Shown: positions 8,184 through 15,888 of the stretch, in pieces
How positions within the stretch are numbered: the stretch's first letter is position 1
Layout: each line of letters opens with the position of its first letter
NCBI RefSeq assembly: GCF_006346395.1
Contig: NZ_VDMS01000005.1
Location: 1-64,000, forward strand
Reading direction: 5' to 3'
Origin: Nocardioides plantarum
Lineage (GTDB): Bacteria; Actinomycetota; Actinomycetes; Propionibacteriales; Nocardioidaceae
DNA length: 64,000 nt
The notes under the pieces: generated by a model
The model's database searches: none
Told to the model about the DNA's origin: nothing
The model's input: the letters and a program-made list of their open reading frames with translations, nothing else
Made by a program: the position numbers and the translations under genes

Positions 8184-9217
8184 GCCAGGCACTCGAGCGT
8201 CGTCTCGACGCACTCACCCACGTCGTCACGGCCCGGACCGACCCGGCCCCGTCGCACCTGGTCCTGGGCGACCCCCACCACGGCGTCTCCCGGTACGCCG
8301 CCCAGCTCGCCGACGCGTGCGGGGCGACGGTCGTCCGCGACCTGCCGACCGCGGCCGGGACGGGGGGCCCCGTCCACCTCCACGTCACCGACCGGCTGCT
8401 GTCCACGGACCCGGGCCTCGCCGCCGACGAGGTCGAGCGGCTCGCGCAGGCCGTGCCGCTGACGCTGACCCTGCACGACGTGCCGCAGCCCACGGACGGG
8501 CCGTCGTTCCCCGCCCGCGCGGCGGCGTACGCCCGGATGGTGCGCGCGGCGCGCGGCTGGGCGACCAGCTCGGAGCACGAGCGCGCCCTGGTCGAGCGCT
8601 GGTGCGAGCCGACCGCGTCCGGCGAGGTCATCCCGTTGCCGGTGATGCGCACGCCCGGAGCGACCGGGCCGCAGCCCGACCAGGCGCCGGTGCTGGGCAT
8701 CTTCGGCTTCGTCTACCCGGGCAAGGGACACCGTCAGGTGCTGCGGACCGCTGGCGCCCTGCGTCGGGCCGGCACCCCGGCACGGATGCTCGTCGTGGGG
8801 GGAGCGGCGCGCGGCCACGAGGACGAGGTCGACGAGCTGCTGCGGCTGGGCGAGGCGCGCGGGGTGCCCGTCGAGGTCACCGGCCACCTGCCCGACCACC
8901 GGGTCGCCGACGTGCTGCGCAGCGTCGCGGTGCCGATCGTGGCGCACCGCAACGTCTCGGCCTCCGGGAGCCTCAACTCCTGGCTCGCGGCCGGGCGCCG
9001 CCCGCTGGTGCGCGACGGCGTCTACGCCCGGGAGATGGCGGCGCTGCGCGAGGGGAGCATCACGCTCTTCGCCGACGACACGCTCGTGGACCTGGTCGCC
9101 GACGCCCTGGAGCGTCCGGGGACGACCTGGACCGACCCCGCGGTCGACCTGCGGCCCCACCTCGACGACGTCGCGAGCAGCTACCTCGCCTGGTGGCGTA
9201 CGACGTGGGACCGGTGA
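8180..9217 (+). CDS. GT4-type glycosyltransferase
   Basis: A 345-residue glycosyltransferase with GT-B fold features: IFGFVYPGKGHRQVL at the start of the C-terminal domain and a PIVAHRNVSASGSLNSWLAAGRRPLV donor-site region. It should transfer an activated sugar to an unknown acceptor. GTG 8180 overlaps the dioxygenase stop (GTGA), so it is co-translated with the MAA genes. This raises the possibility of a glycosylated MAA; a cell-surface polysaccharide role is the alternative. Confidence 0.8.
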   Translation: MSQALERRLDALTHVVTARTDPAPSHLVLGDPHHGVSRYAAQLADACGATVVRDLPTAAGTGGPVHLHVTDRLLSTDPGLAADEVERLAQAVPLTLTLHDVPQPTDGPSFPARAAAYARMVRAARGWATSSEHERALVERWCEPTASGEVIPLPVMRTPGATGPQPDQAPVLGIFGFVYPGKGHRQVLRTAGALRRAGTPARMLVVGGAARGHEDEVDELLRLGEARGVPVEVTGHLPDHRVADVLRSVAVPIVAHRNVSASGSLNSWLAAGRRPLVRDGVYAREMAALREGSITLFADDTLVDLVADALERPGTTWTDPAVDLRPHLDDVASSYLAWWRTTWDR

Positions 9218-9246
9218 CGGATCGAGGCGGGGCCGATGATGGGCCG

Positions 9247-10473
9247 ATGACGCCCCCCTTCGGCAGCACGGTCCCCGGCAACCGCTGGGACCTCGCCGAG
9301 GCGCTCACCCCCGAGCCCGACCTGCGGGTCTCGGTGGTGGTCAGCCACTACGAGCAGCCGCGCGAGCTCGCCCGGACCCTCGCCGCGCTCGCGCACCAGA
9401 CGCGGGTGCCGGACGAGATCGTGGTGACCGACGACGGCTCGGCCGTCGCGCCGACGGTGCCCGACGGCGTCCGGCTGGTGCGTCAGGAGGACCACGGGTT
9501 CCGCGTCGCGGCGGCCCGCAACCACGGGGTCGAGGCGACGACGGGCGACCTGCTCGTGCTGCTGGACGCCGACACCGCCCCGGAGCCGGACTGCGTCGCG
9601 GCCCTGGTCGACCTGCCGTCGCGGCTGCCGGAGTGCCTGGTCGTCGGACGGCGCCGCTACGCGTCGTACGACGAGGGCGGCGGCTCGCGCCGGGAGCTGC
9701 CCGAGCCGGCCTGGCTGGCCGACGCCTACGTCGCCAGCCGCGACCTGCTCGACGCCGACGAGACCAGCCACCGCTTCGTGATCGGTGCGGTGCTCGCGTG
9801 CTCACGCTGGTGGTGGGACGAGGTGGCCGGCTTCGACGAGTCGTTCAGCTCCTACGGCGGCGAGGACTGGGACCTCGCGCACCGGTCCTGGGTGCGCGGC
9901 GGGCTGCTGGCGCACCGGCCGGACGCGGTCGCCTGGCACGACGGCCCCGACGCCGGCCCGCGCGGCGACGCCGGCTCGCTCGTCGAGTCCGTCGCCGTGG
10001 CCGACCGCGTCGCGGCCCCCGGGACCGGGTGGCGCGGGCTGCTGCGCGGCCCGGCCGACGTCGTCGTGGCGTGCGCCCCGGTGATGACTCCGACCGAGCT
10101 GCTGGTCACCGTCGACAGCCTCTGGTCGTCCGTGCCGACGGCGCGGGTGCAGCTGTCGGCCGAGCACCGGCGCCTGGTGGGCGAGGACCCGCGGCTCGTC
10201 GACGTCGTCGGCGACGACGTACGGCTGCTGCTCGACCTGCGCCACGGGGCGATGGGCGACTGGGTCTCGGCCCTCCGGGGGCTCGACGGCCCCGACGGGT
10301 ACGCCGCCCGGGACGTCGGGGTCGGCACGCTCACCGACCTGCGGCTGCGGCGCCGGGCCGAGCGCTGGGGCCGTGCCGCGCTGGCCCCCCTCCATCCCGA
10401 GGTCGACCGGTCGCTCACCCCGTGGGCGCCGCGGCACACGCTCGAGGCATGGGTCGGCGGGTGGGCGCGGTGA
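9247..10473 (+). CDS. GT2 glycosyltransferase
   Basis: A 408-residue family 2 glycosyltransferase. It has the N-terminal VSVVVSHYEQPRELARTLAAL fold start, the metal-binding DAD within VLLDADTAP (about residue 103), and the GFDESFSSYGGEDWDL motif typical of the C-terminal catalytic region. The last 150 residues are an extra segment of unclear role. It starts 29 bp after the upstream glycosyltransferase and overlaps the next gene by 4 bp. ATG 9247 was chosen because the ATG pair at 9236-9241 lies in another frame. Confidence 0.82.
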   Translation: MTPPFGSTVPGNRWDLAEALTPEPDLRVSVVVSHYEQPRELARTLAALAHQTRVPDEIVVTDDGSAVAPTVPDGVRLVRQEDHGFRVAAARNHGVEATTGDLLVLLDADTAPEPDCVAALVDLPSRLPECLVVGRRRYASYDEGGGSRRELPEPAWLADAYVASRDLLDADETSHRFVIGAVLACSRWWWDEVAGFDESFSSYGGEDWDLAHRSWVRGGLLAHRPDAVAWHDGPDAGPRGDAGSLVESVAVADRVAAPGTGWRGLLRGPADVVVACAPVMTPTELLVTVDSLWSSVPTARVQLSAEHRRLVGEDPRLVDVVGDDVRLLLDLRHGAMGDWVSALRGLDGPDGYAARDVGVGTLTDLRLRRRAERWGRAALAPLHPEVDRSLTPWAPRHTLEAWVGGWAR

Positions 10474-11321
10474 CCGGCTCGGGCCAGGCCACGCTCGTGG
10501 TGATCGGCAACTGCCAGGCGGAGTCGCTGCGGCTGCTGCTCGACGCCGACGACGTCGTCACCCACCGGCTGCCGGCGGTGCACGAGCTGACCGCGGCCGA
10601 CGTCGTCCCGCTGCAGCGGCTGCTGGCCCGCACGGACCTGTTCGTGGGCCAGCCGGTCGGCGACGACTACCGCGGCCTGCCCGTCGGCACCGCACAGCTC
10701 GTCGCCTGCCTGCCACCCGGCGCCCGCACCGCGCTGGTCCCGACCGTGCGCTACGCCGGTCTGCACCCCTATCACCTGCTGGTGCACCCACCCGGGCTCG
10801 AGAAGCCCGATCCGCCGGCGGTGCCCTACCACGACGTGCGCACCGTCCTGGCCGCTGCGGGGCGCTCCGCCCTGCCCCCGTTGACGATCGAGGCCGTCCA
10901 GGCCGTCGCCGACGCGTCGGTGGCCGAGCTCGACCGCCGCGAGCGGCAGCACGACACCGTCCGGGTCAGCGACCTGCTCGCCCGCCCGGTCGCCGGCTCC
11001 ATGCGCACCATCAACCACCCCGGCAACGCCGTCCTCGAGCCGCTCGCCGCGCGTCTGCGCGCCGCCCTCGGCCTCGACCCGCGCCCGCCCGGCGTACGAC
11101 GGGAGTTGTTGATGTCGATCCACGCGCCGCTGCTGCGCGAGGTGGTCGCCGCGCACGGCCTCGACGTCGACCCGACTGCCGACTGGACGGTCGAGGGCGA
11201 GGCCGTCCCGGTGGAGACGGTCACGGCCGCCCACCTCGCCTGGTACGCCGCCCGCCCCGAGATGCTTGCCGCGGCCCTGGAGCGGGCCGAGCCGATCGCG
11301 GCGCTGCTGCGCGGCGCCTGA
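10470..11321 (+). CDS. WcbI-like polysaccharide/capsule biosynthesis protein
   Basis: A 283-residue protein beginning with LVVIGNCQAESLRLLL, the signature of the WcbI family, and carrying a TINHPGNAVL motif further on. WcbI proteins act in capsule biosynthesis and are thought to acetylate sugars. Position at the end of the MAA-glycosyltransferase operon suggests it modifies whatever the two upstream transferases make. GTG 10470 lies in a GTGA overlap; in-frame ATG 10449 and GTG 10461 are alternatives. Confidence 0.72.
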   Translation: MTGSGQATLVVIGNCQAESLRLLLDADDVVTHRLPAVHELTAADVVPLQRLLARTDLFVGQPVGDDYRGLPVGTAQLVACLPPGARTALVPTVRYAGLHPYHLLVHPPGLEKPDPPAVPYHDVRTVLAAAGRSALPPLTIEAVQAVADASVAELDRRERQHDTVRVSDLLARPVAGSMRTINHPGNAVLEPLAARLRAALGLDPRPPGVRRELLMSIHAPLLREVVAAHGLDVDPTADWTVEGEAVPVETVTAAHLAWYAARPEMLAAALERAEPIAALLRGA

Positions 11322-11393
11322 GCCACCTCCCGAGGCGAGGTGTTAGATCGTCACGGCCCGCCACCGCGGCGGTCCGGACGAAGGGGGAACCAC

Positions 11394-11600
11394 ATGGCTG
11401 GCATCGAGGACAAGCTCGACAAGGCGTACGAGACCAAGCCGCTGACCGAGCTGGCGAGCGCGCCGGTGGCCGCGCTGCAGGGCATCAGCGACGCCAAGGC
11501 GGAGCTGCTGACGCAGGCGCTCGGCATCAAGACCATCGGCGACCTCGGCACCAACAAGTACTTCCTGTGGGCGCAGGCGATCGCCAAGCTCGCCGAGTAG
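11394..11600 (+). CDS. Small helix-hairpin-helix-like protein (68 aa)
   Basis: Residues about 26-50 (VAALQGISDAKAELLTQALG and following) resemble a helix-hairpin-helix motif of the kind that binds DNA non-specifically, as in DUF4332-like proteins. No other domain fits in 68 residues. A clear Shine-Dalgarno, AGGGGG, lies 7 bp before the ATG, and a hairpin terminator follows the stop, so this is probably an independently expressed small protein. Function unknown. Confidence 0.68.
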   Translation: MAGIEDKLDKAYETKPLTELASAPVAALQGISDAKAELLTQALGIKTIGDLGTNKYFLWAQAIAKLAE

Positions 11601-11615
11601 CACGGCACCACCACC

Positions 11616-11652
11616 CCTCCGGGGGCTCGCTCTCGGGGTGAGCCTCCGGAGG
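11616..11652. terminator. Hairpin terminator between convergent genes
   Basis: A 13-bp stem (11616-11628 with 11640-11652, one G-U wobble) and an 11-nt loop lie just after the small HhH gene and before the end of the convergent SDR gene. There is no T-run, as is common in high-GC actinobacteria. It could serve both strands. Confidence 0.6.
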
Positions 11653-11689
11653 TCGTCGGCGTGGCACCGTCGGCGACCTGATGCCAGCC

Positions 11690-12610
11690 CTACCCGCGCC
11701 ACCTCGCCCGGCCGGTCAGTCGGTCGCGCAGCCGTCCACCGGGCGTCCAGCCGCCGCGCACCCCCTCCTCGTGGGGGACCGGCGCGAAGACGTTGCCCGC
11801 GTCGTCGGCGGACTCGGGTCCGCGCAGGACCACCTGGTCGACGAGCGTCGAGGCGACCCGGTCGTAGATCGCCGGGACCAGCCGGAAGCCAGCGACCGCG
11901 GGCCAGTTGGCCGGACCGACGTGGTCGCGGCGTCGCGGCCGGTCGAGGCGGCGTACGCACGCGGCGGCGACGGCCTCGGGCGTGACGACCGGCGGCGGCG
12001 CGGAGCCCAGGCGGCCGGCGTACGTGGCGGCCTGGCGGTAGATCGGGGTGTCGACGGCGCCGGGGAGCACCAGGCTCACGCCGATGCCGCGTTCGTTGGC
12101 GATCTCGGCCTGCAGCGCGTGCACGAGGCCGAGCTGACCCCACTTGGCGGCGCAGTAGCCGCCCATCGAGGGCACCGCCACCTCGGCCAGCAGCGAGCTC
12201 ACCACGACGAGGTTGCCGCCGCCCGCCTCGCGGAAGCGGGGCAGCACGGCGCGGGCCACGTGGTGGGTGCCGCCGACGGCGACGTCGACCAGCTCGTGCA
12301 GCACCTCGGGGGGCAGGTCCTCGACCCGGCCGTAGGCCATGGTCTGCGCGGTGGTCACCGCCCCGTCGAGCCGCCCGTACGCCGTCACGGCCGCCGCCGC
12401 GGCCCGCTCGACGGACGCGGCGTCGGTGACGTCACCGGCGACCACCATGGCCGGACCGGGGAGCCGATCGGCGACGTACTGCAGGCGGGCCTGGTCGCGG
12501 GCCATCAGCACGAGCTGGTCGCCCCGCTCGCTGAGCGCACGGGCCACGCACAGGCCGATGCCGCTGCTGGCACCGACGACGAGGACGGAGCGGGGGCCGG
12601 ATCGCGTCAC
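11690..12610 (-). CDS. SDR-family oxidoreductase
   Basis: A 306-residue classical short-chain dehydrogenase. It has the cofactor motif GASSGIG (about residue 13) and the catalytic YxxxK as YCAAK, with S in VVVSSLLAE upstream. It has a roughly 50-residue C-terminal extension. The VDTPIY motif and overall plan match the SDR at 12874-13725, so the two are paralogues on opposite strands. It starts 3 bp after the DUF2945 gene stop and should be in that operon. Substrate unknown. Confidence 0.82.
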   Translation of the reverse strand: MTRSGPRSVLVVGASSGIGLCVARALSERGDQLVLMARDQARLQYVADRLPGPAMVVAGDVTDAASVERAAAAAVTAYGRLDGAVTTAQTMAYGRVEDLPPEVLHELVDVAVGGTHHVARAVLPRFREAGGGNLVVVSSLLAEVAVPSMGGYCAAKWGQLGLVHALQAEIANERGIGVSLVLPGAVDTPIYRQAATYAGRLGSAPPPVVTPEAVAAACVRRLDRPRRRDHVGPANWPAVAGFRLVPAIYDRVASTLVDQVVLRGPESADDAGNVFAPVPHEEGVRGGWTPGGRLRDRLTGRARWRG

Positions 12611-12613
12611 GAC

Positions 12614-12817
12614 TCAGCCCTTCTCGAGCGAGGACTCCTTGTGGGCCGCCGTCGCTCCCGTCTTGTCGGACTCGACGATCCAGTACGGGTCGTCGTCGCT
12701 GGCCTTGAACGTCTGGCCGTCGTGCTGGAACTCCGTCGTCCTCTTCTCCACCGCCCTGCCCACCGTCTTCCCCTGAGAGGTGTTCCAGTGGACCTTGTCA
12801 CCCTTGCTGAGACTCAT
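12614..12817 (-). CDS. DUF2945 (hypervirulence-associated TUDOR domain) protein
   Basis: A 67-residue protein with the DUF2945 pattern: KGDKVHWNTSQGKTVG at the start, then TFKASDDDPYWIVESDKTG and AAHKESSL. These small SH3/Tudor-like proteins are common next to stress genes; their function is not established. The ATG appears leaderless: TAGCGT (12825-12830 on the minus strand) sits 7 bp before it. It is first in an operon with the SDR. Confidence 0.85.
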   Translation of the reverse strand: MSLSKGDKVHWNTSQGKTVGRAVEKRTTEFQHDGQTFKASDDDPYWIVESDKTGATAAHKESSLEKG

Positions 12818-12824
12818 GATCGCG

Positions 12825-12870
12825 ACGCTAGTGCCGCGGCCCCGGTGCCCGTCTCCACCCGCAGGGGGTC
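12825..12870 (-). promoter_or_regulatory. Promoter and operator of the DUF2945-SDR operon
   Basis: -10 TAGCGT at 12825-12830 is 7 bp from the ATG, predicting a leaderless transcript from 12817. The palindrome CACCC-GCA-GGGGG (12856-12868) is centred about 45 bp upstream, close to the spacing seen at the other promoters of this type. Confidence 0.42.
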
Positions 12871-12873
12871 GTC

Positions 12874-13725
12874 GTGCTGACGCGGCTGCTCCGCCTCCTG
12901 CCGGGCGCCACCCCCACCGAGCAGGTCGTCGTGGTCACCGGTGCCTCCAGCGGCATCGGTGAGGCGACCGCCCTGCGCGCCGCCGGCGACGGCCACCACG
13001 TCGTGCTCGTCGCCCGTCGCGCCGAGGTGCTCGAGGAGGTCGCCGTGCGGTGCCGCGAGGCCGGCGCCGCCTCGGCCGAGGTGGCCGCCGTCGACGTCGC
13101 GGACGACGACGCGGTGGCCGCGATGGTCGCGCGGGTCAGGGAGCGGCACGGGCGGATCGACGCGGTCCTGCACTGCGCCGGCGTCGTCAGCTACGGGCGC
13201 GTCGAGGACACCACGGCCGACGACTTCGCCCAGGTCGTCTCCACCAACCTGCTCGGTACGGCGTCCGTGGCCCGGCACGTCGTGCCCGTGTTCCGCGAGC
13301 AGGAGCGCGGTGACCTGATCATCGTGGGCTCGCTCCTCGGCCACATCGCCGTGCCGGAGATGACGCCGTACGTCGTCAGCAAGTGGGGCGTGCGGGCGCT
13401 CGCCCGCCAGCTGGTCATCGAGAACGTCGACAAGCCGCACGTCCACATCACCCACGTCGCGCCCGGCAGCGTCGACACCCCCATCTACGACAGCGCCCTC
13501 GACGACGCCGGTGGGGTCAACGCCCCGCCGCCGCCGACGATCAGCCCCGAGCGGGTCGCGCGCGTCGTGCTCGACCAGCTCGGCGGCCGCGGGCTGCGCT
13601 CGGGCGAGGTGCAGACGGCCTACCTCAACTACGGGGTGATGGCGGCCTTCAAGCTGGCGCCGCGCAGCTACGACCACCTGATCGGGCCGCTGTTCGACGT
13701 GGTGTCCCGCAAGCGCGGCGCGTAG
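12874..13725 (+). CDS. SDR-family oxidoreductase
   Basis: A 283-residue classical SDR with cofactor motif VTGASSGIGEATALRAA, NAG-equivalent HCAGVVSYG, catalytic S in GSLLGH and YVVSK for YxxxK. The C-terminal part (residues about 230-283) is longer than the basic fold and parallels the SDR at 11690-12610. It is divergent from the DUF2945 operon with a 56-bp gap. GTG start at 12874. Product and substrate unknown; a paralogous duplication is likely. Confidence 0.84.
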   Translation: MLTRLLRLLPGATPTEQVVVVTGASSGIGEATALRAAGDGHHVVLVARRAEVLEEVAVRCREAGAASAEVAAVDVADDDAVAAMVARVRERHGRIDAVLHCAGVVSYGRVEDTTADDFAQVVSTNLLGTASVARHVVPVFREQERGDLIIVGSLLGHIAVPEMTPYVVSKWGVRALARQLVIENVDKPHVHITHVAPGSVDTPIYDSALDDAGGVNAPPPPTISPERVARVVLDQLGGRGLRSGEVQTAYLNYGVMAAFKLAPRSYDHLIGPLFDVVSRKRGA

Positions 13726-13735
13726 GCGCTCAATC

Positions 13736-13785
13736 ACACCTGCGGGTGGGGGCACGGTGCCGCCACCGCCGTTAACGTCATAGGT
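13736..13785 (+). promoter_or_regulatory. Promoter with stress-type operator ahead of a candidate sRNA
   Basis: Palindrome ACACC-TGC-GGGTG (13736-13748) and -10 TAACGT (13773-13778) have the spacing of the other promoters of this type, with the palindrome centred about -43 from a start near 13785. No gene starts until 13965, and a terminator intervenes at 13872-13919. Confidence 0.38.
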
Positions 13786-13919
13786 GTCGTCGTACCCCAC
13801 GGGCTCACGCAGCTCCCGGATCGTGCGCGGCATCCGATCCCAGGTAGTCGTCACCGGCTCCCGGGGTTCGTCTGAGGCTCCTCCGCCGCTCCCCGGCCGG
13901 TGGGGCCTCAGTCGTTTTT
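13785..13919 (+). ncRNA. Candidate small RNA (about 135 nt)
   Basis: A predicted promoter start near 13785 is followed within 135 nt by a strong intrinsic terminator: stem CTGAGGC/GCCTCAG (13872-13878 with 13905-13911), GC-rich inner pairing and a run of five T. No start codon with a ribosome site lies in between. The minus strand of the same stretch has a short coding-like frame, so an antisense reading is an alternative. No Rfam family recognised. Confidence 0.32.
13872..13919 (+). terminator. Rho-independent terminator with T-run
   Basis: Outer stem CTGAGGC (13872-13878) pairs with GCCTCAG (13905-13911); the loop region is itself GC-rich and foldable, and TCGTTTTTC follows. This is the only clear T-tailed terminator I see in the window. 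It ends either the SDR transcript or the candidate sRNA. Confidence 0.6.
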
Positions 13920-13964
13920 CACCCCTGTCCTGATGACTTTCCGGCTCTACGCAAGGAGATACCC

Positions 13965-14489
13965 ATGTCCGACGCCACTACCGACGCCACTACCGACGCC
14001 ACGCCCGGGGGCACCCAGAAGGTCGCCGAGCTCGTCGACCAGGCCCGCATCTGCATGCTCACCACGATGACCGCCGACGGCGCCCACGTGAGCCGGCCGA
14101 TGGCGCTGCAGGACGTCGAGTTCGCCGGCGACCTGTGGTTCTTCGCGATGGACGACTCCGCCAAGGCGGCCGAGATCACGGCGCACCCGCAGGTCAACGT
14201 CGCCTTCAGCGACGACAAGCACCAGGCCTGGACCTCGGTCTCCGGCACCGCGACGCTGGTGCACGACCGCACCAAGATGGAGGAGCTGTGGGCCCCGCCG
14301 CTGAAGGTGTGGTTCGCCGACGGCATCGACACCCCCGGCATCACCCTGATCAAGGTGCACGCCGAGACCGCCGAGTGGTGGGAGGCCAGCAGCTCGCGGG
14401 TCAAGCGGCTCATCGGAGCGGTGACCGCGGCGGTCACCGGCGACCCCGACAAGTTCCCGGCCGACAACCGGACCGAGACGCTGGCGTGA
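13965..14489 (+). CDS. Pyridoxamine 5'-phosphate oxidase-like / general stress protein 26
   Basis: A 174-residue FMN-binding split-barrel protein of the general stress protein 26 group. Typical segments are ARICMLTTMTADGAHVSRPM, DLWFFAMDDSAKAAEI and VNVAFSDDKHQAWTSVSGTATLV. Such proteins bind flavin or F420 and are linked to stress responses. The ATG follows a perfect AAGGAGA ribosome site. The first codons contain a GACGCCACTACC direct repeat. Its stop overlaps the GTG of the YihY gene, so the two are co-expressed. Confidence 0.88.
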   Translation: MSDATTDATTDATPGGTQKVAELVDQARICMLTTMTADGAHVSRPMALQDVEFAGDLWFFAMDDSAKAAEITAHPQVNVAFSDDKHQAWTSVSGTATLVHDRTKMEELWAPPLKVWFADGIDTPGITLIKVHAETAEWWEASSSRVKRLIGAVTAAVTGDPDKFPADNRTETLA

Positions 14490-15517
14490 GCACGCGCGTG
14501 GGCGAGGCGGACGTCGACGAGGACGAGCGGGAGCCCGACTCACCCACCGACCTCACGCGCCGCTCGAAGAAGTTCGTCCTGAGGAAGACCCTGTCGGAGT
14601 TCAGCGACGACCAGTGCACCGACCTGGCCGCCGCGCTGACCTACTACGCCGTGCTGGCGCTGTTCCCCGCCGCGATCGCGCTGACGTCGATCCTCGGTCT
14701 GGTCGGCCAGGGCACCTCGGCCGTCGACGAGGTGCTCGAGATCCTGGGCCAGGTCGGCGCCGGCGGCGTCGCGGACTCCATCGGCCCGACGCTGCGCGAG
14801 CTCAGTGGCTCGCAGGGTGCGGGCCTGGCGTTCGTGGTCGGCCTGGCCGGCGCGCTCTGGTCGGCCAGCGGGTACGTCGGGGCCTTCGGTCGCGCGATGA
14901 ACCGCATCTACGAGAAGGGCGAGGGGCGGCCGGTCTGGAAGCTGCGGCCCGCGATGCTGCTGCTCACCGCCGTGCTCGTCGTGCTGGTGGCCGTGGTCCT
15001 GGCGGCCCTGGTGCTGACCGGCCCGGCGGCCCAGGCCGTCGGTGACTCGATCGGCCTCGGCGACACCGCCGTCCTGGTCTGGAACATCGCCAAGTGGCCG
15101 GTCCTGCTGGTGATCGTCGCCCTCATCGTGGCGCTGCTCTACTACTTCACCCCCAACGTGAAGCCCACGTCGTTCCGCTGGATCAGCGTCGGCGCGGTCC
15201 TCGCCATCGGCGTGTGGGTGCTGGCCAGCGTCGCGTTCGGCTTCTACGTGGCCAACTTCTCCTCCTACGACAAGACGTACGGCGCCCTCGCCGGCGTCGT
15301 CGTGTTCCTGCTCTGGCTCTGGATCACCAACATCGCGCTGCTGCTGGGCGGTGAGCTCGACGCCGAGCTCGAGCGCGGACGCGAGCTGCAGCGCGGCGAG
15401 CCGGCCGAGGACGACATCCTGCTGCCGCCGCGCGACACCCGGCAGCTGGACAAGAAGGCGAAGAAGGAGCGCAAGCAGGCCGTCGAGGCCGACGCGATCC
15501 GCCGCGGCGAGCACTGA
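14486..15517 (+). CDS. YihY/BrkB-family membrane protein
   Basis: A 343-residue inner-membrane protein with six predicted transmembrane helices between residues about 50 and 295 and a charged lysine-rich C-terminal tail. The block DLAAALTYYAVLALFPAAIAL is the YihY/BrkB hallmark. Once annotated as ribonuclease BN, the family's actual role is unknown. GTG start in a 4-bp overlap with the FMN stress protein. Confidence 0.87.
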   Translation: MSTRVGEADVDEDEREPDSPTDLTRRSKKFVLRKTLSEFSDDQCTDLAAALTYYAVLALFPAAIALTSILGLVGQGTSAVDEVLEILGQVGAGGVADSIGPTLRELSGSQGAGLAFVVGLAGALWSASGYVGAFGRAMNRIYEKGEGRPVWKLRPAMLLLTAVLVVLVAVVLAALVLTGPAAQAVGDSIGLGDTAVLVWNIAKWPVLLVIVALIVALLYYFTPNVKPTSFRWISVGAVLAIGVWVLASVAFGFYVANFSSYDKTYGALAGVVVFLLWLWITNIALLLGGELDAELERGRELQRGEPAEDDILLPPRDTRQLDKKAKKERKQAVEADAIRRGEH

Positions 15518-15573
15518 CCCCCCTGGTCGGCCGGCCCGACCGCGTGGGGTCTGCCGGCGTCGTACGACCGCTC

Positions 15574-15663
15574 CGACTCCGGGGCCGGCTCATCCGGTTC
15601 TGGGGTGTTGCAACGGGCCCGGAGTGCAGGAATCCCCGGGTACCCGGGGATCCATGCCACCGG
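15574..15663. repeat. 90-bp palindromic repeat, copy A
   Basis: Nearly identical to copies at 62718-62807 and 62818-62907. It contains a 20-bp perfect palindrome ATCCCCGGGTACCCGGGGAT (15632-15651), plus GTTGCAAC and CGGGCCCG palindromes. It lies between the convergent YihY and zinc-ribbon genes. Confidence 0.85.
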
Positions 15664-15684
15664 CCACCCACCCCAGAAAAAGCC

Positions 15685-15879
15685 CTACGCCGAGCCGCCC
15701 CCAGCACGACTCGGGCAGTCCGGGTTGGTGCAGACGCGCTCGTCGACGGTGGGGTCGCCGCTGCCGACGACGCCGTCGGCCGGGCCGACGGGGGTGTCGA
15801 GGTCGGGCTCGTCGACCTCGCGGGGGCGCAGCTCCACGGGGGAGTCGCAGACCGTGCAGGGTTTGGTGTCGGCGTACAT
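15685..15879 (-). CDS. Small zinc-ribbon protein (64 aa)
   Basis: A 64-residue protein with two cysteine pairs, C8-x2-C11 (KPCTVCDS) and CTNPDCPS near the C-terminus, suggesting one zinc site. The middle is acidic and proline-rich. It begins 9 bp after the methyltransferase stop with GAGGACC as ribosome site, so it is the last gene of the PIG-L operon. Function unknown. Confidence 0.6.
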   Translation of the reverse strand: MYADTKPCTVCDSPVELRPREVDEPDLDTPVGPADGVVGSGDPTVDERVCTNPDCPSRAGGGSA

Positions 15880-15888
15880 CTCAGGTCC

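Noticed and set aside
15685..15879. Zinc-ribbon protein considered as a frameshifted part of the methyltransferase
   Set aside because: The methyltransferase ends normally, and the small gene has its own ribosome site and cysteine pairs.
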